DNA of 64,000 nucleotides from an uncultured Burkholderiaceae bacterium (GCA_937871985.1 CALMPB010000385.1:10025-74024); one strand, 5' to 3'. Numbered from the stretch's first letter, positions 25,049 through 34,581 are shown. Translations and numbers: made by a program. The notes: generated by a model from the sequence alone, not told the origin.

Positions 25049-27109
25049 TTACAGATAATCGACCGGCTTCGGATAGTTCACGTAATTCTTGGTGAGCTGC
25101 TTTTCCCGTTGCTGGTTGGGATCGGCGCCTGTGCACCAGTCATCCGACTTGGGATGTTTCTCGCCATTGGGCTTGACGACCGAGCAGGCGGTCTTGTCGA
25201 CAAGCGTGCTCTTGTTGGTCGGGCAAGTCTTGACATCCACACTGTCCGGGCAAGCGGCGAACTTGGAGTTGACGAGGAGGGTGTACACATTGTCGTTCAG
25301 GTCGGTGAAACGCACCTTGAGCGGGTAGGAAACCACGGTGCCAACCCGGAACCCCAGGATCTGGCTGTTGGTGGGCATGATGACGTTCTGATCGATCTTC
25401 TGGCAATCCAGATTGCCGTCCTGCGTATTCATCGAGCACACGCCGTACTTCTTGATCACGGGCTTGTTGATCTTGCCGATCAGTGCATCGGGCGGGCCGA
25501 CGTTCACACTAAAGCCGTCCGCATAGCTGAACTGCTTTTCGTTTTCCAGGCCCTTGAGCCCGCCCACGGTGAAGACCAGGCCGCTGCCCAGCTCGCTCAT
25601 GAAGCCAACCGCGTCATCCACCGAGAATCCATAGGCATTCATCTGCAGATCATCGTGGATCAACTGCACATACGGGTTGAACAACAGCTTGGGGTTGGCC
25701 TTGACGGCATCCTGCGAGCCATTGTATTGCAGATCGTGGATGTACATGGACTGGATCTTGGCATGATCCCAACCCGGGATACTGGTGTCCGCCAAGGGGT
25801 TGGCATCCGCGCCGCAACCCTCGTTATACGGAACCCAGCCATAGATGTGCATCATGGCATTCCAGTAACCGAACGTGGGAACCTGGGGCGTGCTGCCTTC
25901 GCATTTACCCGCGCTGTACATGGCCAGATAGTCCTGGTGGCTTTGTTTGAAGAAGGCCTGGACCGCCGCCAGCTTGTCTTTCAAGTCGGAATCAGCCGGG
26001 CACGTCGCACCTGGCGTCACGTACTGGCTGATGTCCTCACCCGACCAATCGACGCAAGTGCCCCACAGATCCTGCATGCGCTGCACTGCTTCGCCATAGC
26101 GAAGTGTTTCTTTTTCGGTTTCGCTGCATCCGCCGTTGATGCATTTCAGCACCGTCAAGACGGGCGGGAACTTGGTGCTGTCCGCCGGCTTGACGGGCAC
26201 ATTGTCGGTAGGAGGCAGGGTGCCCGGACGCTGGGCAAAAATATTGTAGCCGCCTGGCAGCTTGAGCTGGCTCAGGTTGTAAACCGGCCACCCTCCTCCG
26301 ATATCGGAGTCCAGGAATGCCTGCAGCTTGTTCCGGAAGTCGGGCAAAGCCTGGCCCGAACCGCTGTACCCGATATAAGGATTGCTCTTGGGCCCGATGG
26401 CCACGGGCATGTAGACATGATCCACATAGGAAATGTTGTACCCCACGTTTTCCGGCTTCAACAAACGCGTAGTCTGGCCTGCCGGGATGATGGAGTCGCC
26501 GAACGTGTATTCGGACAACTGGGCGTAGACGTCTTCCGGGAACTGAACATTGCTGGAATACGTGGTCAATGCGCACTCGGTGCCCTGCGCTTCGCACGTC
26601 ACCGTATTGGGCGTTGCCAGGGAAGTATCGTCTTTGTCACGCAACCTTTCGCTGTTGTCCGCCAGAACCACGCGCCCGCCGTTCCACCAGGTAATGTATT
26701 TTTTATCGGACAACTCGCTGTACAAAGGCAGCGTGATGGTGACCGACGAATTGGGAGGAATGCCCTTGCCCTCATTGACGTACAGCTTGTAGACGAAATC
26801 GGTCGAGATCACGTCGGTGGTGCGTAAGCACGCCTGCATCCACTGATTGACCGCATTCTTACTAGTCGAAATCACAGGGTAGATCTGGCCCGCGGAATCG
26901 TTGTGAATGGTGACGGTCTTTGGCGCAACCTCCATGGGATTGTTGTCGTAATCCTTGCACGCGACCGTCTGGGTGGGGATGGAAGCAGACGTAGGAGCGT
27001 CGTCTTCCTCGCACGCCGTCAGGGTAAGCGCCAGCAGCAGCACTCCGCCAACCCGCAACGCGGTAGCCGGAAAAGAGCGCTTTACAGCTCTTTGGGTAGG
27101 GACATTCAT
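25049..27109 (-). CDS. large cysteine-rich lipoprotein of unknown function
   Basis: This 686-residue protein has an N-terminal signal with lipobox LTAC (MNVPTQRAVKRSF to LLALTLTACEEDD), so it should be anchored in the envelope. The start at 27109 follows AAGGA with 8-bp spacing. Beyond the lipid cysteine I count 16 cysteines spread over the mature chain, which could form up to eight disulfides. The N-terminal part (KTVTIHNDSAGQIYPVIST to YITWWNGGRVVLAD) is beta-rich and faintly recalls thaumatin-like/GH64 proteins, but I do not recognise a family. It is monocistronic with its own terminator and probable promoter. Confidence 0.8.
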   Translation of the reverse strand: MNVPTQRAVKRSFPATALRVGGVLLLALTLTACEEDDAPTSASIPTQTVACKDYDNNPMEVAPKTVTIHNDSAGQIYPVISTSKNAVNQWMQACLRTTDVISTDFVYKLYVNEGKGIPPNSSVTITLPLYSELSDKKYITWWNGGRVVLADNSERLRDKDDTSLATPNTVTCEAQGTECALTTYSSNVQFPEDVYAQLSEYTFGDSIIPAGQTTRLLKPENVGYNISYVDHVYMPVAIGPKSNPYIGYSGSGQALPDFRNKLQAFLDSDIGGGWPVYNLSQLKLPGGYNIFAQRPGTLPPTDNVPVKPADSTKFPPVLTVLKCINGGCSETEKETLRYGEAVQRMQDLWGTCVDWSGEDISQYVTPGATCPADSDLKDKLAAVQAFFKQSHQDYLAMYSAGKCEGSTPQVPTFGYWNAMMHIYGWVPYNEGCGADANPLADTSIPGWDHAKIQSMYIHDLQYNGSQDAVKANPKLLFNPYVQLIHDDLQMNAYGFSVDDAVGFMSELGSGLVFTVGGLKGLENEKQFSYADGFSVNVGPPDALIGKINKPVIKKYGVCSMNTQDGNLDCQKIDQNVIMPTNSQILGFRVGTVVSYPLKVRFTDLNDNVYTLLVNSKFAACPDSVDVKTCPTNKSTLVDKTACSVVKPNGEKHPKSDDWCTGADPNQQREKQLTKNYVNYPKPVDYL

Positions 27110-27218
27110 ATAATTCATCCTTAGAAAATAAGACCTCGCGATCACCCCGCCGGCATTGCCCAACGACATTCGCCGCAGGCATACCGCCCGAACCGACCGC
27201 TAATTCTTTAAGCAACAA

Positions 27219-27247
27219 ATTATAAAAATGGCTTACGGAAATTCAGT
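27219..27247 (-). promoter_or_regulatory. possible promoter of the lipoprotein gene
   Basis: On the minus strand a perfect TATAAT (27219-27224) lies about 110 bp before the start codon in an AT-rich stretch. The hexamer 17 bp upstream (ACTGAA, 27242-27247) is a poor -35, so any activator dependence is speculative. Confidence 0.35.
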
Positions 27248-27307
27248 GGATTAATTTCTGTTAAATGCTGGCAAATTCTGTCATTCAGCAGGGAAGAAAT
27301 GCACAAA

Positions 27308-27337
27308 GGCATGGCTTTCCTGATGAAAAGCCATGCC
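27308..27337 (-). terminator. probable terminator hairpin after the ABC binding-protein gene
   Basis: GGCATGGCTTT (27308-27318) pairs with AAAGCCATGCC (27327-27337) across an 8-base loop, about 45 bp past the stop codon of the binding-protein gene. The T run on the minus strand is short, so it is a weaker candidate. Confidence 0.6.
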
Positions 27338-27382
27338 AAGGATCATGCGTCTTGTTGTCGAATAAGAGATGGCCGCGAGCGG

Positions 27383-28522
27383 CTACTGCACCAGCCTCCA
27401 CCTGCCGTTTTCTATTTGAACCATGACGCCGGAACGGCTGTCCATGCCGTTGTGATCCGTCTTGCTCATATTGAAGATCCCCTGCGTTCCGACCACCTCT
27501 TTGCTGGCTTCCAGCGAATCGCGCAGCGCAGCGCGAAAATCGGCCGATCCCGGTTTGGACTTCTTGACGGCCTGCGCTACGGCATGGTCCGCCAAAAGGT
27601 AGGCATCCCAGGCAATAGCGGAAAATGCATTGAGCGTGCCTTTGCCATATGCCTTTTCGTAGGTAGCCTTGAAATTCAAGGCTACCTTCTTGATGGGATT
27701 GCTATCGGGCAACTGTTCAGCGACGACCACCGGGCCTGCCACCGCGTATGTGCCGTCCAAAGACTTGCCTCCGACACGCAGGAAATCGTTGTTGATGACG
27801 CCGGAGTTGTTATAGATAAGACCCTTATAGCCGCGCTCCCGCAATGGGGCATAGGGCAAAGCCCCCGCCGTGCCCGAACCCCCGAGCAATATGGCGTCGG
27901 GCTTGGCGGCAATCAATCTCAGCACTTGTCCCATCACGCTGTTGTCGGTTCGCGCATAGCGCTCGTTGGCCACGACGGTGATGCCCGAATCCTTGATGTT
28001 GTGCTTGAAGCCCGACAACACAAGATCGCCCCAGGAGTCAGAATACCCCAGATAGCCCACCCTCTTTACGCCGTGTTGCTTCATGTTCGCAACAACGGAT
28101 CCCATGCCGATACTCGGCGACATAGGCACGGAATACGACCAGGGGTATTTTTGGGCGGTAACCGGTATGGGCGACAGTGAAATCTGCGGGGTTTTCAACT
28201 CTTGCACGACTTCCGCAACCGCCATGGCGGTCGGCGCGCTGCCCGACCCGATGATCAAGTCCACCTTGTCCTGTTCGATGAGCTTGCGGGCCAGCTTCAC
28301 CGTCACGGTCGGATCGGTCTGATCATCCTGGATAATGTAATCGACGGGTACGCCGCCCAATGTTTTCGGCATCAGCAAAACCGAATTTTTGAAAGGTATG
28401 CCCAGCGAAGCGCCCGGTCCAGTCGCGCCAAGAATGACGCCCACCTTCATCTTGGCCTGAGCAGCCAGGGGCACCATTGCCGCCAGGGCCACGACAAGCC
28501 AGCGTTTTCCCATTTTTCTCAT
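27383..28522 (-). CDS. ABC transporter substrate-binding protein, branched-chain amino acid (LivJ) type
   Basis: This 379-residue periplasmic-binding protein has signal peptide MRKMGKRWLVVALAAMVPLAAQA. The mature part has the LivJ/peripla_BP_6 layout: KVGVILGATGPGASLGIPFKNSV, VDYIIQDDQTDPTVTVKLARKLI, IIGSGSAPTAMAVAEV and later RVGYLGYSDSWGDLV. No permease or ATPase genes lie beside it, so it must use a transporter encoded elsewhere. It follows the acyl-CoA ligase by 129 bp on the same strand and may supply that operon with an aromatic or fatty acid. Ligand unknown. Confidence 0.9.
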   Translation of the reverse strand: MRKMGKRWLVVALAAMVPLAAQAKMKVGVILGATGPGASLGIPFKNSVLLMPKTLGGVPVDYIIQDDQTDPTVTVKLARKLIEQDKVDLIIGSGSAPTAMAVAEVVQELKTPQISLSPIPVTAQKYPWSYSVPMSPSIGMGSVVANMKQHGVKRVGYLGYSDSWGDLVLSGFKHNIKDSGITVVANERYARTDNSVMGQVLRLIAAKPDAILLGGSGTAGALPYAPLRERGYKGLIYNNSGVINNDFLRVGGKSLDGTYAVAGPVVVAEQLPDSNPIKKVALNFKATYEKAYGKGTLNAFSAIAWDAYLLADHAVAQAVKKSKPGSADFRAALRDSLEASKEVVGTQGIFNMSKTDHNGMDSRSGVMVQIENGRWRLVQ

Positions 28523-28651
28523 CTACGTCTCCTGGTTTTATCAAGTAATAAAACAAACGTCGACACTCCAGCCGGCGCGCCACGATTCCTATCACCGTCA
28601 CGATGCTGCCGGTATCGACACCAACCCCACCTGCGCCGCTAGTTGGCAAGC

Positions 28652-30217
28652 CTATGAAACCTGTCTGTCTTGCGTAGCCCAGAACGGGGCTCTCAGCGCT
28701 TTCTTGTCTACCTTTCGCGTGCTGACCAAGCGTGGCAATTGATCCAGGAACTCCACATGCGTTGGCTTTTTATAGCTGCCGATAAGGCCGCGACAATGGG
28801 CGATCAAGTCCGATTCGGAAACGGTCCGCCCCGGTTTCGTCACGATGAATGCCATCACCGACTCTCCCCACTTGGGGTCAGGCACGCCGATGACCGCCGC
28901 GTCAAGAACGGCGGGGTGCAACAACAAGGCTTCCTCGACCTCTCGCGAATAGATGTTCTCGCCACCCGAGACGATCATGTCTTTTTTCCGGTCGACGACG
29001 AACAGAAAATGTTCCTCGTCGAAATATCCAATATCCCCGGTCAGGAACCACCCGTCGACCAAGGCTTCTTGCGTCGCCAAGGGATTTTTCCAGTACCCCT
29101 GCATCAGGGACTTTGATTTGATCCATATATCGCCGCACTCTCCGACGGCGCAATCCGATCCCTCCGCCCGAACGGTACGGATGTCCGTACCCAGATATGG
29201 CTGCCCCGCGGAAGCCAGCCGGCGCACCTGGGCCGGATCCCCTTGCGTCACATGCTGGTGCTTGAGCAGAACCGAACCAAGGCCGTTCTCCGTCATGCCG
29301 TAGATTTGCATGAAGACCGGCCCGAAAGCTTCGCGCGCGCGTCGCGACAAGGCTTCCGACATCGGGGCGGAGGCATAGCAGACCGTCTGCAAGCTGGAAA
29401 CATCGAAAACCCGCTCCTCCATTATTTCCAGCATCATCTGTATCATCGTCGGCGCCAGGTGCGCGGCCGTGACTTGTTTTGATTCGATGCTTTCGAGTAT
29501 TGCCCGCGCATCGAAATCACGATGCAAGACAATGGACGCCCCCACATACAAGAACGTCAGCAGCTCCGTCGGGCCGCCGATATGGTAGAACGGCATGACA
29601 ATAAGCATGCGATCGGTCTGGGACGCGGTATGCGACAAAGCCTGTACACGGGCTTGTTCCAGTTGGGCCTCGTTGCCCAACATGGCGCCTTTGGCTTTGC
29701 CAGTCGTGCCGCTGGTGTAGATGATGAATACGACATCGTCCTCGGACGCGCGCATCCCGGACGTCGCCGGCATGGAGTCCGCGATGAAGTCCTCGTACTC
29801 GATCGACCATGCCGGGCCTTGGCCATTGCCCCGTATGCGGATGTAGATCATTGATTCCGGAAGTTGGGCGCGCAGCACGTCGACCCTGGGCGCAAACTCA
29901 TCTTCAAAGAACAAGATCGCCGGCTCGGCATCCTGCAAGATCGTCAGTTGCTCTCGATCCGACAGACGATAGTTGATGCCCAAGCCAATGAATCCGCCCA
30001 AGCCGGCGGCTCCGTACACTTCCAGATACTCCGGAGTATTGCGCGACAACACGGCCAATCGCGCCTGGCGCGGCATGCCGGCTTTCACCAGAGCGCCGAT
30101 GAGCCGCTTGACGCGATCCGCCAACTGCGCATGGGTCAGTGTTTCGCCCTCAAAATATACCGCCGGATGCGAACCAAAACACACGGCATTATGTTCGAGG
30201 ATATCGCCGATGATCAT
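28652..30217 (-). CDS. acyl-CoA ligase (AMP-dependent synthetase)
   Basis: This 521-residue adenylate-forming enzyme has the P-loop VVFIIYTSGTTGKAKGAML, the QIYGMTENG segment, the GWFLTGDIGYFDEEH aspartate, the hinge DRKKDMIVSGGENIYSREVEEALL and the C-terminal lysine near GSYKKPTHVEF. It would activate a carboxylic acid with ATP and CoA. It overlaps the MaoC gene by 4 bp and belongs to a CoA-thioester degradation operon. Chain length or ring specificity cannot be read from the sequence. Confidence 0.93.
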   Translation of the reverse strand: MIIGDILEHNAVCFGSHPAVYFEGETLTHAQLADRVKRLIGALVKAGMPRQARLAVLSRNTPEYLEVYGAAGLGGFIGLGINYRLSDREQLTILQDAEPAILFFEDEFAPRVDVLRAQLPESMIYIRIRGNGQGPAWSIEYEDFIADSMPATSGMRASEDDVVFIIYTSGTTGKAKGAMLGNEAQLEQARVQALSHTASQTDRMLIVMPFYHIGGPTELLTFLYVGASIVLHRDFDARAILESIESKQVTAAHLAPTMIQMMLEIMEERVFDVSSLQTVCYASAPMSEALSRRAREAFGPVFMQIYGMTENGLGSVLLKHQHVTQGDPAQVRRLASAGQPYLGTDIRTVRAEGSDCAVGECGDIWIKSKSLMQGYWKNPLATQEALVDGWFLTGDIGYFDEEHFLFVVDRKKDMIVSGGENIYSREVEEALLLHPAVLDAAVIGVPDPKWGESVMAFIVTKPGRTVSESDLIAHCRGLIGSYKKPTHVEFLDQLPRLVSTRKVDKKALRAPFWATQDRQVS

Positions 30218-30675
30218 GATATTTGCGCCCCACGCTCTACCAACAACGCAGAAATCCCTTCATGGGCGACGGCGCCCGACGCCTTCACCAGCCGGATGCG
30301 CCGCTCAAGCACGCCTCGAGCGGGATTCGACGTAACTCGCTTTCCGATGATTTCAACCTCGGCATAGAGCGTGTCTCCCGCAAATACGGGCTGCAGGTAA
30401 CGCCATTCACGCACGCCCAGATCCGCGATGACGGCGCGCCCCAGGTTCGGCAAATCGGCCGCCAAGCCTGTCGCCACCATCAGGCAATAGCTGCCATGCA
30501 GGATTCTTTGGCCCAGCGCGGTATTCCGCGCGAACTCGCTATCGGCGTGAATAGGATGCCAGCCGCCGCTGATCATGCAAGAAAAGCTCAAATCAGCCTC
30601 GGTAAGCGTGCGCCCGTCACTGCGGCCACTCTCCCCGATTTCAAGCGCGTCAAAAGGAATCGCCGCCAGTTTCAT
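30214..30675 (-). CDS. MaoC-family enoyl-CoA hydratase/dehydratase
   Basis: This 153-residue hot-dog fold protein has the hydratase motif GGWHPIHADSEFARNT, with catalytic Asp and His, then GQRILHGSYCLMVATGL. It would hydrate an enoyl-CoA, the step after the acyl-CoA dehydrogenase in this operon. Start and stop codons overlap both neighbours by 4 bp, which shows tight coupling with the hydrolase and ligase genes. Confidence 0.9.
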   Translation of the reverse strand: MKLAAIPFDALEIGESGRSDGRTLTEADLSFSCMISGGWHPIHADSEFARNTALGQRILHGSYCLMVATGLAADLPNLGRAVIADLGVREWRYLQPVFAGDTLYAEVEIIGKRVTSNPARGVLERRIRLVKASGAVAHEGISALLVERGAQIS

Positions 30676-31370
30676 GACTGCCCTCCGCCCAATGCGCGCC
30701 GCAGAAACTCTTCCGTACGTTGATGGGCAAGCTGGATTGCCGCGGGGTCTCCGCGAGTATAAAAGCCGTGGCCGGCGTCTTCGTAGACGTAGACCGTCGC
30801 ATGGGGACTGGCGCTCAGCCCCTCCCTGATGGATTCCTGTATTGGCCGCGGCACGTACTCGTCCTTGGTTCCAAAGTGCAGGATGATCGGGCTCTTCAGC
30901 TCTTTGGCCTGCTCTATATTCCGTTCAATCCCCACGCCGTAATAGGCTACGGCGGCGTCTATATCCAGCCTGAGGCACGCCATATAACTGAGCCGCCCCC
31001 CCAGGCATAGCCCGGCTACCGCCACCTTGCCATGAAAACCGGGAAGCCCGCGTATGCACGACACCGTCCGGCCAATATCCTGCAATCCCGTTTCTTCGTT
31101 GAACTGCTTCAACAGCGACATGGCCCGCTGAATATCCTCTTTGGAGTGGCTCAGCTCGATGCCGGGCTCCAGACGCCAGAAAAGATCGGGCGCATATACC
31201 AGATAGCCATCTTGCGCATAGCGGTCGGCCACGCGCCGTATTGTCGACGTGACGCCGAATATCTCCTGCAGCAAAACAATGGCGTTGCCGTTGGGTTTGG
31301 CAGGAACGCTTACATAGGCGCCGAAGCTGCGGCCGTCGCCGGTCTCGATATTTTCATTCACTGAGGCCAT
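30672..31370 (-). CDS. dienelactone hydrolase family protein
   Basis: This 232-residue alpha/beta hydrolase has the DLH nucleophile elbow GLCLGG with a cysteine in place of the more common serine, the acid in FGTKDEYVP and the histidine in DAGHGFY. DLH enzymes open dienelactones in ring-cleavage pathways, but many relatives act on other esters. In this operon it may hydrolyse a lactone or thioester intermediate. It lies 11 bp after the acyl-CoA dehydrogenase gene. Confidence 0.9.
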   Translation of the reverse strand: MASVNENIETGDGRSFGAYVSVPAKPNGNAIVLLQEIFGVTSTIRRVADRYAQDGYLVYAPDLFWRLEPGIELSHSKEDIQRAMSLLKQFNEETGLQDIGRTVSCIRGLPGFHGKVAVAGLCLGGRLSYMACLRLDIDAAVAYYGVGIERNIEQAKELKSPIILHFGTKDEYVPRPIQESIREGLSASPHATVYVYEDAGHGFYTRGDPAAIQLAHQRTEEFLRRALGGGQS

Positions 31371-31381
31371 ATCTCCCCTCG

Positions 31382-32542
31382 TTAAAATTCATAGCTGCCG
31401 CTGAGTATCTCGCGGGCAATGGAATTCCGATGTATTTCAGTCGTGCCGTAGCCGATGGCCATTCCACGCACATCGCGAAAGTACCGCTCGTACGGATATT
31501 CCTCGGAAAGCCCGTAAGCGCCCGCAAGCTGCATGGCTTCGTTCGTTACACGAATGGCCATTTGATTGACAAAGGTCTTGGTAATGGATGTATCGATAAT
31601 GCTGGGCTGGCCCGCATCCACCCTGCTTGCCGCCCGGTACAGCAAGGCGCGGGCCGCCTCGATCTCGATGGCCATGTCGGCGAGTTTCCATTGCACGCCC
31701 TGGTTTTCGGCCAACGGGCGCCCGAACTGCAGCCTGTCCTGGACATGTTTGGTGATGCGCTGAAATGCCGCCTGGGCAACGCCAAGGCAGATGGGGGGAT
31801 TGCCCGAAATACGATCGGCATCGAGCACGCTCAGCAGATCCCGCACGCGCCCCGCCGGCAAAAATATACTTTCGGCGGGAATGCGGCAGTCCTGAAAAAC
31901 GAGTTCCGCCATGCCGGTGCCGCGCAAGCCAAGCAGATCCAGATGGCGTCCGACAGAAAAACCCGGTGTTCCCCGCTCAACCAGTATGACCCCGACTCCG
32001 CGCAGGCCCGGCTCGTCCGTCAGTCGAACCAGCACCATGAAGAGGTCCGAGACTTGCGCCCCCGTGCACCATAGTTTGGAGCCATTCACGACATAGCCGT
32101 CTCCATCCGGCACAGCCCGGGTTTTAACGTTGCCGATGTCCGAGCCGGCATCCGGTTCCGACATGCTCCATGCCGCAAAGAGCTTGCCAGCCGCAAGGCG
32201 CGGAAGATACCGCTCTTTTTGCTCCGTCGATCCAAGGCGTGTTATGGCGCGCGTCGTGGCGCCGTCGGTACATGAGAACAATATTGCGGTGTTGGCGCAC
32301 GAGCGTGCAATTTGCTCGCTTACCAGCACGAGATCCAACAGACCAAGCCCAGCGCCGCCATATTGTTCGGGAATGGAGATACCCGTGTATTGATGGTCGG
32401 CCAGAATTTTCATGTTCTCCACCGGAGGACTATATGTGCGGTCGGCATGCGCCGCATTGGGCTCAAAATACTTCTCCGCCAAACCTCTGACTGTCTCGCG
32501 CATCAAAATCTGTTCGGGACTGAACCCAAATGGCCGCATCAT
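31382..32542 (-). CDS. acyl-CoA dehydrogenase
   Basis: This 386-residue FAD enzyme has the family segments WSMSEPDAGSDIGNVKTRA, YVVNGSKLWCTGAQ, QFGRPLAENQGVQWKLADMAIEIEAAR and the C-terminal IGYGTTEIHRNSIAREIL, whose glutamate is in the usual catalytic-base position. The ATG at 32542 is chosen because AAGGA precedes it by 6 bp; the frame extends upstream without a better start. It is first in the operon with the hydrolase, MaoC and ligase genes and is divergent from a LysR gene. Confidence 0.92.
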   Translation of the reverse strand: MMRPFGFSPEQILMRETVRGLAEKYFEPNAAHADRTYSPPVENMKILADHQYTGISIPEQYGGAGLGLLDLVLVSEQIARSCANTAILFSCTDGATTRAITRLGSTEQKERYLPRLAAGKLFAAWSMSEPDAGSDIGNVKTRAVPDGDGYVVNGSKLWCTGAQVSDLFMVLVRLTDEPGLRGVGVILVERGTPGFSVGRHLDLLGLRGTGMAELVFQDCRIPAESIFLPAGRVRDLLSVLDADRISGNPPICLGVAQAAFQRITKHVQDRLQFGRPLAENQGVQWKLADMAIEIEAARALLYRAASRVDAGQPSIIDTSITKTFVNQMAIRVTNEAMQLAGAYGLSEEYPYERYFRDVRGMAIGYGTTEIHRNSIAREILSGSYEF

Positions 32543-32635
32543 AGGGAATCCTTCGTTTCGACAACTCTGTCCGCACCACCATCCACAGACGCTCATTCAC
32601 CCAGCTCATTCAAGGAAGGGTCTACCTAAAATATA

Positions 32636-32658
32636 TAGACGGAGCTATCATCGGTCTA
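32636..32658. promoter_or_regulatory. LysR-type inverted repeat in a divergent promoter
   Basis: TAGAC (32636-32640) and GTCTA (32654-32658) form an inverted repeat with 13 bp between arms, in the 138-bp gap between the acyl-CoA dehydrogenase operon and the LysR gene. Flanking ATATATAG and CATATAG words add symmetry. Spacing is right for a LysR recognition site. Confidence 0.5.
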
Positions 32659-32680
32659 GAACATATAGAACATAGACACT

Positions 32681-33634
32681 ATGCCTGATATGAATATTTA
32701 CAAGATCGACTTGAATCTCCTTCTTGTCTTCGACGCATTGATGCAAGAGCGCAACGTGACAAGAGCGGGAGAGCGCATCGGTTTAAGCCAGCCGGCAATG
32801 AGCCATGCACTCACGAGGCTGCGCAAGCTGTGCAACGACCCGCTTTTCGTCCGGATTCGAACCGGCATGGAGCCGACCCCATTCGCGCAGCAGCTAAGCG
32901 GTTCCGTGCATCAAGGGCTACGGACACTGCAGGAGGGGCTGGATGGCACGGTCGCCTTCGACCCGGCGACCTCCGACCGCACTTTTCAAATCGTGATGAG
33001 CGATATGGGTGAAGTCGTGTATTTGCCGCCGCTGATGACAACGCTGAAGAAAGCCGCGCCAAACGTCGATGTACGCGTATTGCAACTGCCTCGCGAACGC
33101 TACCAGGAGGTGTTCGAATCAGGCGCCGCCGATCTCGCCATTGGCGTATCGTCGGCGCTGCAAACCGGGTTTTACCAACAACGGCTATTTTCCGACGGCT
33201 ATGTCTGCATCATGCGAAGCGACCACCCCCGTATTGGAACAACGCTAAGCCTGGCCCAGTTCGAGTCGGAGTCGCATGTCATGATCGAACCTACGGGATC
33301 GCGCTATAGCGGAGTCGTCTCGTCAAACACCGCACCCACGCTCATCGAGCGCAAGCTGGCCGAGTATGGCCTGAAACGCCGGATAGCCTTGCGCGTACCG
33401 CACTTCACCGTCGTACCCACCATTTTGCAAACGACCGACTTCATCGCAACGGTGCCGCAGCAGGTCGTAACCAGGGCCGATACGCCTCGCAATCTAAAAA
33501 TGCTGCCCCTTCCCTTTGACGTCCCAAACTTCGTCATCCGCCAATTCTGGCATCAGCGCAATCATCATGACGACGCCAACCGATGGCTGCGCGGCATAGT
33601 CGCCAACCTTTTCGCCGACGATAAAAAGCCGTGA
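32681..33634 (+). CDS. LysR-type transcriptional regulator
   Basis: This 317-residue protein has an N-terminal winged helix (IDLNLLLVFDALMQERNVTRAGERIGLSQPAMSHALTRLRKLCNDPLFVRIRTGMEPTP) and an effector-binding domain. It is in the same NodD-like branch as the LysR protein encoded at 23038. It is divergent from the acyl-CoA dehydrogenase-DLH-MaoC-ligase operon, which it most likely activates when the substrate or its CoA ester is present. A start at 32690 (MNIYKIDLN) is equally possible. Confidence 0.92.
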   Translation: MPDMNIYKIDLNLLLVFDALMQERNVTRAGERIGLSQPAMSHALTRLRKLCNDPLFVRIRTGMEPTPFAQQLSGSVHQGLRTLQEGLDGTVAFDPATSDRTFQIVMSDMGEVVYLPPLMTTLKKAAPNVDVRVLQLPRERYQEVFESGAADLAIGVSSALQTGFYQQRLFSDGYVCIMRSDHPRIGTTLSLAQFESESHVMIEPTGSRYSGVVSSNTAPTLIERKLAEYGLKRRIALRVPHFTVVPTILQTTDFIATVPQQVVTRADTPRNLKMLPLPFDVPNFVIRQFWHQRNHHDDANRWLRGIVANLFADDKKP

Positions 33635-33678
33635 TGAATGCCAAACGATGTTCAAGGCCCGGGTAAAGCAGGCGGCTA

Positions 33679-34473
33679 TCAGTCAGCCGCTCCTTGGAGC
33701 GGCGATGAAGACTCTTCGTCGGCACGCTCCCAGATTTCTCGCGCGATAGGATCGCGCAGTTCCTCGGCGATATGACCGACCAAGCCAATCGAGCGGCCAA
33801 TAACGGCAAGGCCCCGGCACAGCCTCCAGGGGATGGAAAGCTCACAAGCCAGAGCACCCAGCGCCCCTGTGGCGTTGACCGGCAATATCCCGGGCTTGGC
33901 AAGCACGCGCTCCGCCTCCGCGGAAATAAGCTGCATCAACTCGACATAACGGCCGCTGATGCCATTTTCTTCCGCAAGTTGAAATAATTTTGGGGTGCGC
34001 GGATCTATGGGCTTATGAAGGGGATGCCCGATTCCCGGTATGGTGCGTTTGGCAGCGACGTGACTGGCGACGATTTTCTTCGCCAACTGCGGAAGATCTT
34101 CTTCTCCATCCGCCGAGGCCAAGGCCTCCTGGAGAATGCGGGCGGCCCCTTCCGCCGTACCCGCAAAAGTCGTACCCATGCCGCACAAGCCCGCGGCAAC
34201 AGCGGACTGCAGCGATTCGGGAGCTCCCAGATAAGTCAGGCGGGCGGCAATAGCCATTGGCGTCATACCATGCTCCACCAAGGTAGCCAGCATGGCATTG
34301 AACACGACGGACTCATTCGGGGTCGGGACACGCCCCTTGATTTCCAAAAAGGCGAACTCGCCCAGATTCAGCTTGCCGAGCACATCGTTCGTCAGATCGA
34401 GACCGCATACGGTAATGCTGTCTGCCGTGCTTCGGCCCATTCTGGAACGAAGCGCTTTACGTTGACGGCTCAT
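33679..34473 (-). CDS. citryl-CoA lyase/citrate synthase-like protein
   Basis: This 264-residue protein is related to the citrate synthase superfamily but is much shorter than citrate synthase (about 430). The key match is IPGIGHPLHKPIDPRTPKLFQLAEENG, equivalent to the active-site GxGHR/HxPDPR region, with NATGALGALACELSIP further on. Such short forms are annotated as citryl-CoA lyase. It may cleave a citryl-like CoA ester formed in the adjacent CoA pathway. It converges with the LysR gene and lies 108 bp from SURF1. Confidence 0.78.
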   Translation of the reverse strand: MSRQRKALRSRMGRSTADSITVCGLDLTNDVLGKLNLGEFAFLEIKGRVPTPNESVVFNAMLATLVEHGMTPMAIAARLTYLGAPESLQSAVAAGLCGMGTTFAGTAEGAARILQEALASADGEEDLPQLAKKIVASHVAAKRTIPGIGHPLHKPIDPRTPKLFQLAEENGISGRYVELMQLISAEAERVLAKPGILPVNATGALGALACELSIPWRLCRGLAVIGRSIGLVGHIAEELRDPIAREIWERADEESSSPLQGAAD

Positions 34474-34581
34474 GCCCCACTCCTCTTATCGTTACCTGGC
34501 GTGCAAAAAACAATAGCATTCAAGCCATGTGTGAACAACACATGGCAGGCATACTTATTATTAGGGCCGCGAATATAAGAA

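Noticed and set aside
27383..28522. A full branched-chain amino acid transporter
   Set aside because: Only the binding protein is present; no permease or ATPase genes are adjacent, so the gene is listed as a stand-alone binding protein.
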